64,000 bases of DNA, from contig JBJOKE010000080.1 in assembly GCA_046046245.1 (NCBI GenBank), forward strand, positions 53,292 through 117,291. Reading direction: 5' to 3'. Position numbers and translations under genes: made by a program. The DNA is from UBA4615 sp046046245. GTDB taxonomy: Bacteria > Pseudomonadota > Gammaproteobacteria > Burkholderiales > Burkholderiaceae_E. The notes below the pieces were generated by a model. It did not search any database and was not told the origin of the DNA. It was given only the letters and a program-made list of their open reading frames with translations. Shown piece by piece: positions 16,327-24,757 of this stretch (positions are counted from its first letter, which is position 1; each line of letters starts with the position of its first letter).

Positions 16327-18053
16327 TCGCGCCGCCCCGTCTCGCGAGGCGGCCGGTCGATCCGGTCGCCGTGGCGCGCCTCACCTCGGCCGGGGTCTCG
16401 CCGCTCATGGCGCGGCTGTACGCCGGCCGCGGCGTGCTCGCCGCAGAGGCGATCGGCGGCGGGCCGGCGGACCTGATCCCGCCGCAGTCGATGCGCGGCG
16501 CGACCGAGGCTGCCCGACTGCTCGCCGACGCGATCGCGCGCCGTGCCCGGATCCTCGTCGTCGGTGACTACGACTGCGACGGCGCCACCGGCGTGGCGGT
16601 CGGCGTGCTCGGCCTGCGTGCACTCGGCGCGGTCGTCGACTACCTGGTGCCCAACCGCTTCGACTACGGCTACGGCCTCACGCCCGAGATCGTCGACGCG
16701 GCGCTCGCCCACCCGCGGCTCGGCCGTCCGGACCTGCTGGTCACCGTCGACAACGGCATCGCGAGCTTCGAGGGCGTGGCCCGCGCGCGCGCGGCCGGCC
16801 TGCAGGTGCTCGTCACCGACCACCACCTGCCGGGGACGACGCTGCCCGACGCCGACGTGCTGGTGAACCCGAACCAGCCCGGCTGCCCGTTTCCGAGCAA
16901 GCACCTCGCCGGCGTCGGCGTGATGTTCTACGTCCTGGTCGCACTGCGCGCCGAGCTGCGCGCGCGCGGCGCCTTCGCCGGTCGCGGCGAGCCCGCGCTG
17001 GCCGAGCTGCTCGACCTGGTCGCGCTCGGTACCGTCGCGGACGTGGTGCGCCTCGACCGCAACAACCGCCTGCTGGTGGCCGCGGGGCTCAAGCGCCTGC
17101 GCGCCGGCCGCGCACGGCCCGGCCTGCTCGCGCTGCTGCGCCTCGCCGGCCGCGAGCCGCGCGAGGTCGGCAGCGTGGACCTGGGCTTCGCGCTCGGCCC
17201 GCGGATCAACGCGGCCGGTCGCCTGTCCGACATCTCGGTCGGCGTCGAATGCCTGCTGGAGGACGACGAGAGTCGAGCCGCCGCGCTGGCCGCGCGACTC
17301 GACGAGATGAACCGCGAGCGCCGCGAGATCGAGGCCGACATGCGCGAGGAGGCGCTGGCCGACGTCGGCGAGCCCGACCCCGGCCGGCGCACGCTGGTCG
17401 CGTTCCGCCCGACCTGGCACCAGGGCGTGATCGGGCTGGTCGCGTCGCGGCTGAAGGAACGGCACGGCCGCCCGACGATCGCGCTCGCTCGCGACGACCG
17501 CCACGAGGGCCTGCTCAAGGGTTCGGGCCGCTCGATCGCGGGTGTGCACCTGCGCGACGCGCTCGACCTCGTCGACCGACGCGCGCCCGGCGCGATGCTG
17601 CGCTTCGGCGGCCATGCGATGGCCGCCGGCCTGACCCTCGTCGAGGCTCGGCTCGATGCGTTCCGCGAGGCCTTCGAGCAGGCGGTGCACGAGCTCGCCG
17701 ATCCGTCCTGCTTCGCGCCGGTGCTCGAGACCGACGGTCCGCTCTCGCCCCAGGAACTGACGATCGGCACCGTCACCGAGATCGAGCACGAGGTCTGGGG
17801 CCAGGGCTTCCCGCCGCCGCTGTTCGCCGACCGCTTCGAGGTCGTCGGCCAGCGGCTGGTCAAGGACCGCCACCTGAAGCTCGACCTGCGGCTCGGCACG
17901 CGGCGCCTGTCGGCGATCGCCTTCGGCCGGACCGAGCCGGTCGACCCGCAGGTCGTGATGGCCTACCAGCTGCAGCGCGACGGCTGGCAGGGCGCAGACG
18001 GCATTTCGTTGCTGGCCAGGCACTTCGACACGATCCGGCCGTCGCCCCGCTGA
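16323..18053 (+). CDS. recJ: single-stranded-DNA exonuclease RecJ
   Basis: 5'-3' single-strand DNA exonuclease of 576 residues for recombination and mismatch or base-excision repair. The DHH-family motifs are clear: VVGDYDCDGATG, VTVDNGI, VTDHHLPG and, in the DHHA1 part, the glycine-rich RFGGHAMAAGL. The C-terminal OB-like region (about 460-576) is present and length is normal. The ATG overlaps the stop of the preceding gene by four bases. The following gene has its own -10. Confidence 0.93.
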   Translation: MIAPPRLARRPVDPVAVARLTSAGVSPLMARLYAGRGVLAAEAIGGGPADLIPPQSMRGATEAARLLADAIARRARILVVGDYDCDGATGVAVGVLGLRALGAVVDYLVPNRFDYGYGLTPEIVDAALAHPRLGRPDLLVTVDNGIASFEGVARARAAGLQVLVTDHHLPGTTLPDADVLVNPNQPGCPFPSKHLAGVGVMFYVLVALRAELRARGAFAGRGEPALAELLDLVALGTVADVVRLDRNNRLLVAAGLKRLRAGRARPGLLALLRLAGREPREVGSVDLGFALGPRINAAGRLSDISVGVECLLEDDESRAAALAARLDEMNRERREIEADMREEALADVGEPDPGRRTLVAFRPTWHQGVIGLVASRLKERHGRPTIALARDDRHEGLLKGSGRSIAGVHLRDALDLVDRRAPGAMLRFGGHAMAAGLTLVEARLDAFREAFEQAVHELADPSCFAPVLETDGPLSPQELTIGTVTEIEHEVWGQGFPPPLFADRFEVVGQRLVKDRHLKLDLRLGTRRLSAIAFGRTEPVDPQVVMAYQLQRDGWQGADGISLLARHFDTIRPSPR

Positions 18054-18109
18054 CCCCGCGTGACTTTTCCCCGAGATCGCGGGGAGGCGCTCGCCTAGAC
18101 TGCGACGCC

Positions 18110-19264
18110 ATGGCCGCCTCGCTCTATCTACGGCACTTCTCGCTGACGAGCGCCCCGTTCCCCGTCACGCCCGACTCCGACGCCTACTACACGGGCGGCA
18201 CGCGACGGGCCACGGTCGACGCGGTGCTGCACGTGCTGCGCAGCGAGCGCGGCATCGTGAAGATCGTGGGCGAGGCCGGGACGGGCAAGACGACCCTGTG
18301 CCGCCACCTCGGCCGTGCGCTCGGCCGGTCCTTCCGCGTGCTCTACACCTGCGACCCGTCGCTCGCCGGCGATCAGGTGTGGTACGCGCTCGCCGACGCG
18401 CTGCGCCTCGAGGTCTCGCGCGACGATCCGGACGACGCGGCCGCGCGCGTGCGCCGTCGCCTGGGCCAGCTCTCCGACGCCGGTCGCCAGGTCGTGCTGC
18501 TGATCGACGAGGCGCACGCGATGCCGCCCGAGACGCTCGAGCAGATCCGACTGCTCGCCCAGCGCGACGTCGGCCCCGAGACCTTCCGGATCGTGCTGCT
18601 CGGCCCGGAGGAACTCGACCACAACCTCGCGCTGCCGGGCATGGATGCGCTGCGCACGCGGATCGCGCACAGCCTGCGGCTCAAGCGGCTCACGCTCGCC
18701 GACGTGCAGGAGTACCTGAACTTCAAGATGCGCGCCTGCGGCTGGCAGGGCGAGCCCGTCTTCGCCGGCTCCGGGGTGCGTGCGATCGCGAAGCTCGCCG
18801 GCGGCGTGCCGAGGCGGATCAACGTGCTTGCCGACAAGGCGCTGCTGTCGGCCGCGATGGACCGCCGTCACGCGGTGAGCGCCCGCGACGTGGCGGCCGC
18901 CGCGCGCGAGGTGCGACTGTCGCGCGCGACCGAGCGCCTGTCGCCGTGGGCGCTCGCCGCGGGTGCGTTCGCGACCGGGGTGGTCGTCACCGCGCTGGCT
19001 GGCGGCCTCGCGCTGAAGGCCGGCTGGGTCGGCGGCGGCCCGCGCGTGTCGGCGATGCCCGCCGCGCCCTACTCCCCCGCCGCGCCAGCGCCCGGCGCCG
19101 CCCTCCCGGCGCCGCTGCCCGCCGGCACGGGCGCCGTGCCGCAGGCGCTGCGCCCCGCCCCGACCGCGATGCCGGCGCGCGATCCGGGCGACCTGTCGAT
19201 CACCACGGCGCCGGCTGCCGATCTGTCCGCGACGCGTCCCCGCCCCGCCGCCCCGCCGCGCTGA
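18110..19264 (+). CDS. ExeA/MshM-like AAA ATPase with single membrane helix
   Basis: ATPase of 384 residues of the ExeA/GspA group, proteins that help assemble secretion or pilus machinery across peptidoglycan. Walker A GEAGTGKTT is at 54-62, Walker B VVLLIDEAHA at 128-137, sensor/arginine region GGVPRRINVLADKALLSA at 231-248. A membrane helix follows (281-303), then an 80-residue Ala/Pro-rich tail; no peptidoglycan-binding domain is visible, unlike full ExeA. It sits between recJ and prfB, genes that are neighbours in many relatives, so it may be an insertion. TAGACT at 18096-18101 is eight bases before the ATG, again a leaderless arrangement. Confidence 0.8.
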   Translation: MAASLYLRHFSLTSAPFPVTPDSDAYYTGGTRRATVDAVLHVLRSERGIVKIVGEAGTGKTTLCRHLGRALGRSFRVLYTCDPSLAGDQVWYALADALRLEVSRDDPDDAAARVRRRLGQLSDAGRQVVLLIDEAHAMPPETLEQIRLLAQRDVGPETFRIVLLGPEELDHNLALPGMDALRTRIAHSLRLKRLTLADVQEYLNFKMRACGWQGEPVFAGSGVRAIAKLAGGVPRRINVLADKALLSAAMDRRHAVSARDVAAAAREVRLSRATERLSPWALAAGAFATGVVVTALAGGLALKAGWVGGGPRVSAMPAAPYSPAAPAPGAALPAPLPAGTGAVPQALRPAPTAMPARDPGDLSITTAPAADLSATRPRPAAPPR

Positions 19265-19301
19265 TGCGGCGCGCCGCCGCGCTGATGCGGCGCGCCGCCG
19301 C
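19260..19301 (+). repeat. tandem 21-bp direct repeat spanning the ATPase stop codon
   Basis: Two perfect head-to-tail copies (19260-19280 and 19281-19301) of a unit beginning GCTGATGCGGCG. The first copy contains the TGA stop of the ATPase gene. This looks like a replication-slippage duplication. Confidence 0.8.
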
Positions 19302-19333
19302 GCCGTCGGCGCGGTCCGTAGCATCGCCTCGGC

Positions 19334-19339
19334 TACAAT
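19334..19339 (+). promoter_or_regulatory. -10 element upstream of prfB
   Basis: TACAAT about 80 bases before the prfB ATG; no clear -35. It follows the 21-bp repeat and is the only AT-rich hexamer in this GC-rich interval. Confidence 0.4.
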
Positions 19340-19420
19340 CGCGCCCTGTCCGCGCGCGCCCGCGCGCCCCGCGCCGCCGCGTCCCGCCGGCCGCGCCGCA
19401 CCGAACCCGAGAGCCCCCCG

Positions 19421-20525
19421 ATGGATGCCGAACGCCTCAACCAGACCCAGTCGCTGATCGCCGACCTCCGTGCCCGCCTCGGCGAGCTCCGGAGGTATCT
19501 TTGACTACGATCTGAAGCGCGAGCGGCTCGAGGAAGTCAGCCAGCGCCTCGAGGCGCCGGACATCTGGAACGACCCGAAGCTGGCCCAGGACCTGGGCCG
19601 CGAGAAGAAGAGCCTGGAGACCGTCGTCGACGGCATCGCCTCGATCGATCAGGGTCTGGTCGACAGCGGCGACCTGTTCGCGATGGCGCGCGAGGAATCC
19701 GACGAGTCGACCCTGCTCGCGATCGAGGGCGACGTCGCCGGCCTGCGCGAGCGCGTCGAGGCGCTGGAGTTCCGCCGGATGTTCTCAGGCGAGCTCGACG
19801 CCAGCCCCTGCTTCGTCGAGATCCAGTCGGGCGCAGGCGGCACCGAGGCGCAGGACTGGGCGCAGATGCTGCTGCGCCAGTACCTGCGCTACTGCGAGCG
19901 CAAGGGCTTCACCGCCGAGGTGCTCGAGGAGACCGAGGGCGAGACCGCCGGCATCAAGGGGGCGACGATCCGCGTCGACGGCGATCACGCCTACGGCCAC
20001 CTGCGCACCGAGACCGGCGTGCACCGGCTGGTGCGCAAGAGCCCGTTCGGCGCCGGCGACATGCGGCAGACCTCGTTCGCGTCGGTCTACGTCTACCCCG
20101 AGGTCGACGACTCGATCGAGATCGAGATCAACCCGGCCGACCTGCGGATCGACGTGTTCCGCGCCTCGGGCGCCGGCGGCCAGCACGTGAACAAGACCGA
20201 GTCCGCGGTCCGGATCACGCACCTGCCGACCAACATCGTCGTCCAGTGCCAGAACGACCGCTCGCAGCACCGCAACAAGGACGAGGCGATGAAGATGCTG
20301 CGCTCGCGCCTGTACGAGCACGAGCTGCGCAAGCGCCAGGCGATCGCCGACCAGACCGAGGCCGCGAAGTCGGACATCGGCTGGGGCCACCAGATCCGGT
20401 CCTACATCCTCGACAAGTCGCTGATCAAGGACCTGAGGACCAACGTCGAGATGAGCAACACCAAGGCCGTCCTCGACGGCGACCTCGACGGCTTCATCAC
20501 CGCCAGCCTCAAGCAGGGCGTCTGA
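19421..20525 (+). CDS. prfB: peptide chain release factor 2 with programmed +1 frameshift
   Basis: Class I release factor for UGA and UAA, 367 residues after frameshifting. The first 27 codons (ending in RRYL) run from the ATG at 19421 into an in-frame TGA at 19502-19504; reading resumes in the +1 frame at GAC (19503). The anticodon-like tripeptide SPF is in VRKSPFGAGDMRQ and the peptidyl-hydrolysis GGQ at residues 252-254. The continuous downstream frame alone would lack the true N-terminus, so it should be annotated as a joined CDS: 19421-19501 plus 19503-20525. lysS follows after 25 bases, as in E. coli. Confidence 0.95.
19493..19505 (+). promoter_or_regulatory. prfB autoregulatory frameshift site
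   Basis: The sequence AGGTATCTTTGAC contains the internal Shine-Dalgarno (GGAGG at 19491-19495), the slippery CTT, and the UGA followed by C, identical in design to the E. coli site. Low RF2 stalls termination at UGA and lets the ribosome slip +1, restoring RF2. Confidence 0.95.
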
Positions 20526-20550
20526 CGCCCCGCCCTCCCCAGCACACGCC

Positions 20551-22086
20551 ATGACCCAGGACCGGGACCCCTCCGCCGCGCCCGACGCGCCCGCCGTCGA
20601 CGAGAACCACGTGATGGCCGAGCGCCGCGCGAAGCTCGCGAAGCTGCGCGAGGCCGGCCAGCCGTATCCGAACGACTTCGTGCCGAAGGACCGTGCCGAC
20701 GCGCTGCTGTCCGCCCACGCGGACACGACGCGCGAGGCGCTCGAGCAGGCGAAGGTGGCGGTCTCGATCGCCGGTCGCATGGTGCTCAAGCGCGTGCAGG
20801 GCAAGGCGAGCTTCGCGACCGTGCAGGACGCGACCGGCCGGCTGCAGCTCTGGATCAACGACGAGGGCGTCGGCGCCGCGCAGCACGAGGCCTTCAAGCA
20901 CTGGGACCTCGGCGACATCGTCGCGGCCGAGGGCACGCTGTTCCGCACGATGAAGGGCGAGCTGTCGGTCCGCGTGGCCTCGCTGCGGCTGCTCGCGAAG
21001 GCGCTGCGCCCGCTGCCCGACAAGTTCCACGGCCTGGCCGACCAGGAGCAGCGCTACCGCCAGCGCTACGTCGACCTGATCTCGAACGAGGCCTCGCGCG
21101 CGACCTTCCGCGCGCGCAGCACGATCGTCTCCGCGATCCGCCGCACGATGACCGACGCCGGCTTCCTCGAGGTCGAGACCCCGATGCTGCAGCCGATCCC
21201 GGGCGGTGCAGCGGCCAAGCCCTTCGCGACCCACCACAATGCGCTCGACCAGCAGATGTTCCTGCGCATCGCGCCGGAGTTGTACCTGAAGCGGCTGGTG
21301 GTGGGCGGCTTCGAGCGGGTCTTCGAGATCAACCGGAACTTCCGCAACGAGGGGATCAGCCCGCGGCACAACCCCGAGTTCACGATGATGGAGTTCTACG
21401 CGGCCTATACCGACTACCGGTGGATCATGGACTTCACCGAGCAGGTGATCCGTGCGGCCGCGACCGCCGCCACCGGCGGTACCACCGTGGGCTACGGCGG
21501 CCGCGAGCTCGACTTCGGCGCCCCCTTCGCGCGGATGACCATCGTCGAGGCGATCCGGGCCCACGCGCCGCAGTACAGCGACGCGCAGCTCGCCGACGCC
21601 GACTTCCTGCGCGGCACGCTGAAGGGCTTCGGCGTCGACGTGAACGACCCGCGACACCGCCACGCCGGCGTCGGCGCGCTGCAGCTCGCGCTCTTCGAGG
21701 AGACCGCCGAGTCGAAGCTGTGGGCCCCGACCTTCATCGTCGACTACCCGGTCGAGGTCTCGCCGCTCGCGCGCGAGTCGGACGCGCGGCCGGGCATCAC
21801 CGAGCGCTTCGAGCTCTTCTGCACCGGCCGCGAGATCGCCAACGGCTTCTCGGAGCTCAACGATCCCGAGGACCAGGCCGCGCGCTTTCGCGCACAGGTC
21901 GAGGCGAAGGAGGCCGGCGACGACGAGGCGATGTACTACGACGCCGACTACGTCCGTGCGCTCGAGCACGGCATGCCGCCCACCGGCGGCTGCGGCATCG
22001 GCATCGACCGGCTCGTGATGCTGCTCACCGACAGCCCGACCATCCGCGACGTGATCCTCTTCCCCGCCCTGAAGCGCGAAAGCTGA
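20551..22086 (+). CDS. lysS: lysyl-tRNA synthetase, class II
   Basis: Cytoplasmic class II aminoacyl-tRNA synthetase of 511 residues that charges tRNA-Lys. An N-terminal OB-fold anticodon-binding domain (about 65-155) precedes the catalytic domain with motif 2 FEINRNFRNEGISPRHNPEF and motif 3 GIGIDRLVMLLTD near the C-terminus. ERRAKLAKLREAGQPYPNDF-like N-terminal helices are normal for bacterial LysRS. It follows prfB closely and is probably co-transcribed with it. Confidence 0.96.
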   Translation: MTQDRDPSAAPDAPAVDENHVMAERRAKLAKLREAGQPYPNDFVPKDRADALLSAHADTTREALEQAKVAVSIAGRMVLKRVQGKASFATVQDATGRLQLWINDEGVGAAQHEAFKHWDLGDIVAAEGTLFRTMKGELSVRVASLRLLAKALRPLPDKFHGLADQEQRYRQRYVDLISNEASRATFRARSTIVSAIRRTMTDAGFLEVETPMLQPIPGGAAAKPFATHHNALDQQMFLRIAPELYLKRLVVGGFERVFEINRNFRNEGISPRHNPEFTMMEFYAAYTDYRWIMDFTEQVIRAAATAATGGTTVGYGGRELDFGAPFARMTIVEAIRAHAPQYSDAQLADADFLRGTLKGFGVDVNDPRHRHAGVGALQLALFEETAESKLWAPTFIVDYPVEVSPLARESDARPGITERFELFCTGREIANGFSELNDPEDQAARFRAQVEAKEAGDDEAMYYDADYVRALEHGMPPTGGCGIGIDRLVMLLTDSPTIRDVILFPALKRES

Positions 22087-22102
22087 GAGAATCCGCGCCA
22101 CG

Positions 22103-22699
22103 ATGGACGCGCTCCGACACGTTCGGCTGATGGCCGACTACAACCGCTGGATGAACCGGCGCCTCCTCGACGCCGCGGCCACGCTGCCCGCCGACGCGCT
22201 GACCCTCGACCGCGGTGCGTTCTTCGGATCGATCCTCGGGACGCTGAACCATCTGGCCGTCACCGACTCGCTCTGGCTGCTGCGCTTCGATGCGCCGGGC
22301 CACTGGGACAGACTGCGCGAAGCGATCGACTGGCTGCCGAGGCCGCGCACGCTGCGCGACACGCTGGCCGCCGACCTCCCCGCGCTCAGCGCGCTGCGCG
22401 AGCGCCTCGACGACCTGCTCGTCGCCTGGAGCGACGAGCTGATCTTCAACGACCTCGACCGCGTGCTCGCCTACCGGAACATGGCGGGCGAGTCGCAGCA
22501 CCGGCAGGTCGGGCCGCTGCTGTCGCATCTGTTCAACCATCAGACCCACCATCGCGGCCAGGCCACGACGTTGCTGATGCAGGCCGGCGCGGACCCTGGC
22601 GTGACCGACCTGATCTCGATGCCCGGCTTCGACCCGCTGCGTCCGGTCGCGGACGAGGCCGACGTCGACGCGCCCGGGCAGCGGGTCCACGCCCGCTGA
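22103..22699 (+). CDS. DinB-family metal-dependent protein
   Basis: Four-helix-bundle protein of 198 residues of the DinB/YfiT superfamily, whose members include thiol-dependent transferases and hydrolases; its reaction is unknown. The metal-binding histidines are His50 (GTLNHLA) and His146/His150 in HLFNHQTHHRGQ, matching the DinB triad. The N-terminus RLMADYNRWMNRRLLDAA is typical. It begins 16 bases after lysS and ends 15 bases from the converging sbtB gene. Confidence 0.85.
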   Translation: MDALRHVRLMADYNRWMNRRLLDAAATLPADALTLDRGAFFGSILGTLNHLAVTDSLWLLRFDAPGHWDRLREAIDWLPRPRTLRDTLAADLPALSALRERLDDLLVAWSDELIFNDLDRVLAYRNMAGESQHRQVGPLLSHLFNHQTHHRGQATTLLMQAGADPGVTDLISMPGFDPLRPVADEADVDAPGQRVHAR

Positions 22700-22714
22700 G
22701 CCGATCGCGCCGTC

Positions 22715-23017
22715 TCAGTACTTCTGGGCTCGGAACACCTGCACGTCCGACAGGTACAGCGAGATCGCGTAGTTCGGCGCGTACTGCGCCAGCACGTGCT
22801 CGGCGATCCGGGTCGCGACGTCCTGGGCGCAGACCACCTGCAGCTCGATCGAGCGATCGGCCTCCCAGGCCCCTTCCCGCTCGCCGCCGGGTCCGCCGCC
22901 GCGCACGTCGAGCACCGTGTAGCCGTGCGCGCCGAAGCGCTTCGCGTCGGCGATCAGCGCGCGCTCGATCGCGGCCTCGGTGATGATCGTCAGCAGCTTG
23001 CGGTCGTGGGTCTGCAT
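22715..23017 (-). CDS. sbtB: SbtB-like PII-family protein
   Basis: Small trimeric PII-like protein of 100 residues expected to bind adenine nucleotides and gate the neighbouring bicarbonate transporter. The N-terminal strand KLLTIITEAAIERAL, the pre-T-loop GAHGYTVLDVRGGG and the C-terminal segment PNYAISLYLSDVQVF align with cyanobacterial SbtB. The T-loop is short, and the C-terminal Cys-Gly-Pro-x-Gly-Cys redox/R-loop segment of cyanobacterial SbtB is absent; the protein ends RAQKY. It is 28 bases downstream of sbtA on the same strand, so co-expression is almost certain. Confidence 0.85.
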   Translation of the reverse strand: MQTHDRKLLTIITEAAIERALIADAKRFGAHGYTVLDVRGGGPGGEREGAWEADRSIELQVVCAQDVATRIAEHVLAQYAPNYAISLYLSDVQVFRAQKY

Positions 23018-23045
23018 CGAAGGTCTCCTGCCGCGCGGACGGCGC

Positions 23046-24008
23046 TCAGGGCACGAGGCGGCGCGCCGCCTCGACGTACAGCGGAATGCCGACCAGCACG
23101 TTGAACGGGAAGGTCACGCCCAGTGCAAGGCCGATCGACAGCGAGGGGTTGGCCTGCGGCACCGCGATCCGCATCGCCGTCGGCGCGGCGATGTAGGACG
23201 CGCTGGCGGCCAGTGTCGCGAGCGTCGCGACGCCCGCCGCGGACAACCCGAGCGCGAGCCCCACCGCGCCGCCCGCCGTGGCGAGCAGCGGCGGCGCGAT
23301 CAGACCGAACGCGAGCAGCCGCGGACCGGCACGCCGCAGGTCCTGCAGCCGCCCCCCCGCGACGAGTCCGAGCTCGAGCAGGAACAGCGCGAGCACGCCC
23401 TTGAAGAGGCCGACGAACACCGGGTCGGTCGGCGAGAGCGCCTGCGGACCGGCGATCCAGCCGATGGCGATGCCGCCGAGCAGCAGCACCACCGCCTTGC
23501 CGAACAGCACCTCGTGCAGCAGTGTCCCCCAGCCCGTCGCCGGCCCCGCGCCCGCGCCGGACTCGCGGGCGAGGCCCCGCCGCGCGAGCAGCACGCCGAC
23601 GACGATGCCCGGCGCCTCCATCACCGCCACCAGCATCGCGAGCCAGGCGTCGGGCTCGATGCCGGCGCGCGCGAGCGCGCTCTGCGCGACCGCGAAGGTC
23701 ACGACGCTGACCGAGCCGTAGTGCGCGGCGATCGAGGCCGCGTCGGCCACGCCCAGCCGCACGGCACCGCGCAGCACCGGATAGAGCACCAGCGGCACGG
23801 CGGCCGACACCGCGATCGCCGCGATCGCCACCGGCCACAGGGCGGCGAGCGGCTGCACCGCCAGCTGCACGCCACCCTTCAGCCCGATGGCGAGCAGCAG
23901 GTAGATCGACAGCGTCTCGTACAGCGCCTCGGGCAGCCGCAGGTCGGACTTGCCGAGACGGGCGGCGACGCCGAGGACGAAGAAGAGGATGACGGGGTCC
24001 AGGGACAC
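23046..24008 (-). CDS. sbtA: SbtA-type sodium-dependent bicarbonate transporter
   Basis: Inner-membrane permease of 320 residues with about ten helices, of the SbtA (DUF897) family; in cyanobacteria it imports bicarbonate with sodium. Characteristic blocks include the N-terminal LDPVILFFVLGVAARLGKSDL, split here to DPVILFFVLGVAA and SDLRLPEALYETLSIYLLL, then YGSVSVVTFAVAQ, VAVMEAPGIVVG and ASASYIAAPTAMRIAVP. The start codon is GTG at 24008. No carboxysome or RuBisCO gene is nearby, so the imported bicarbonate probably serves carboxylases or pH balance. Confidence 0.88.
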   Translation of the reverse strand: MSLDPVILFFVLGVAARLGKSDLRLPEALYETLSIYLLLAIGLKGGVQLAVQPLAALWPVAIAAIAVSAAVPLVLYPVLRGAVRLGVADAASIAAHYGSVSVVTFAVAQSALARAGIEPDAWLAMLVAVMEAPGIVVGVLLARRGLARESGAGAGPATGWGTLLHEVLFGKAVVLLLGGIAIGWIAGPQALSPTDPVFVGLFKGVLALFLLELGLVAGGRLQDLRRAGPRLLAFGLIAPPLLATAGGAVGLALGLSAAGVATLATLAASASYIAAPTAMRIAVPQANPSLSIGLALGVTFPFNVLVGIPLYVEAARRLVP

Positions 24009-24135
24009 GGGCTTGGAAAGTCAGCCGGCTATCGCCGGATTCACGTCCGGGACGGACCAGGCCGCCGCAGGCATGCGGCGGCCGTTCGGCGGGCGCCGAG
24101 CGGTGCTCGGCGAAGCCCCCGCCTCACCCCCCGCC

Positions 24136-24327
24136 TCACCGCTCGTCGATCCAGGCCTGCTGGATCGCCTCGAGGATCTTCTCCCCCGAGCGTTTCGGAT
24201 CGTCGTCGAACCCCGGCAGCGCCATCACCCAGGCGTGCAGCTCCGTGAACCGCACGCGGGTCGGGTCGATGTCGGGGTGCGCGTCGTCGAGCGCGATCGC
24301 GATCTCGAGGGTGTCGGTCCACTTCAT
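24136..24327 (-). CDS. iscX: IscX iron-sulfur assembly protein
   Basis: Small acidic protein of 63 residues that binds IscS and iron and tunes the rate of cluster assembly. The family pattern is plain: MKWTDTLEIAIALDDAHPDI, the PTRVRFTELHAWVMAL segment and the ending AIQQAWIDE. It is the last gene of the isc operon, 70 bases after fdx. Confidence 0.93.
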   Translation of the reverse strand: MKWTDTLEIAIALDDAHPDIDPTRVRFTELHAWVMALPGFDDDPKRSGEKILEAIQQAWIDER

Positions 24328-24397
24328 GGGCGGCGGTCCGTGTCGGCGGGGAAGTCGGAGCGGCGAGCGGCCGCGCGTCGCGTGGCCGGCGAGCGGA

Positions 24398-24730
24398 TCA
24401 CTCGCGCGCGTGGTTGATCGTGTACCGGGGCAGCTCGATCGTCACGTCCGTGACGATCGGGTTCAGCTGGCACGACAGCCGCGAGGTGGCGGTCAGCCCC
24501 CAGGCCTTGTCGAGCATGTCGTCCTCCTCGTCGGAGGACGGCGGCAGTCGGTTGAAGCCCTCCTTCACGATCACATGGCAGGTCGTGCAGGCCGCGACCA
24601 TGCCGCAGGCGTGCTCGATGTCGATGCCGTGGTCGAGCAGCTGCTGGCACAGGCTCTTGCCGGGCTCGGCGTCGAAGGACGCGCCCTGCGGCGCGAGGCT
24701 CTCGTGGGGGAGGACGGTGATCGTGGGCAT
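24398..24730 (-). CDS. fdx: ISC-type [2Fe-2S] ferredoxin
   Basis: Electron donor to cluster assembly, 110 residues, adrenodoxin-like. The cluster ligands are Cys42, Cys48 and Cys51 in the segment ACGMVAACTTCH and Cys87 in SRLSCQLN. The C-terminal part LPRYTINHARE matches bacterial isc ferredoxins. It lies between hscA (27 bases) and iscX. Confidence 0.94.
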   Translation of the reverse strand: MPTITVLPHESLAPQGASFDAEPGKSLCQQLLDHGIDIEHACGMVAACTTCHVIVKEGFNRLPPSSDEEDDMLDKAWGLTATSRLSCQLNPIVTDVTIELPRYTINHARE

Positions 24731-24757
24731 CGTGGAGGAAGCGTGCGTGGCCGGCGT

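Noticed and set aside
13881..18023. Very long minus-strand frame (1380 codons) continuing lolC upstream across the rpfE-like and recJ genes
   Set aside because: Only the first 418 codons before the lolC ATG are a protein; the remainder is an open shadow of the plus-strand genes in GC-rich DNA.
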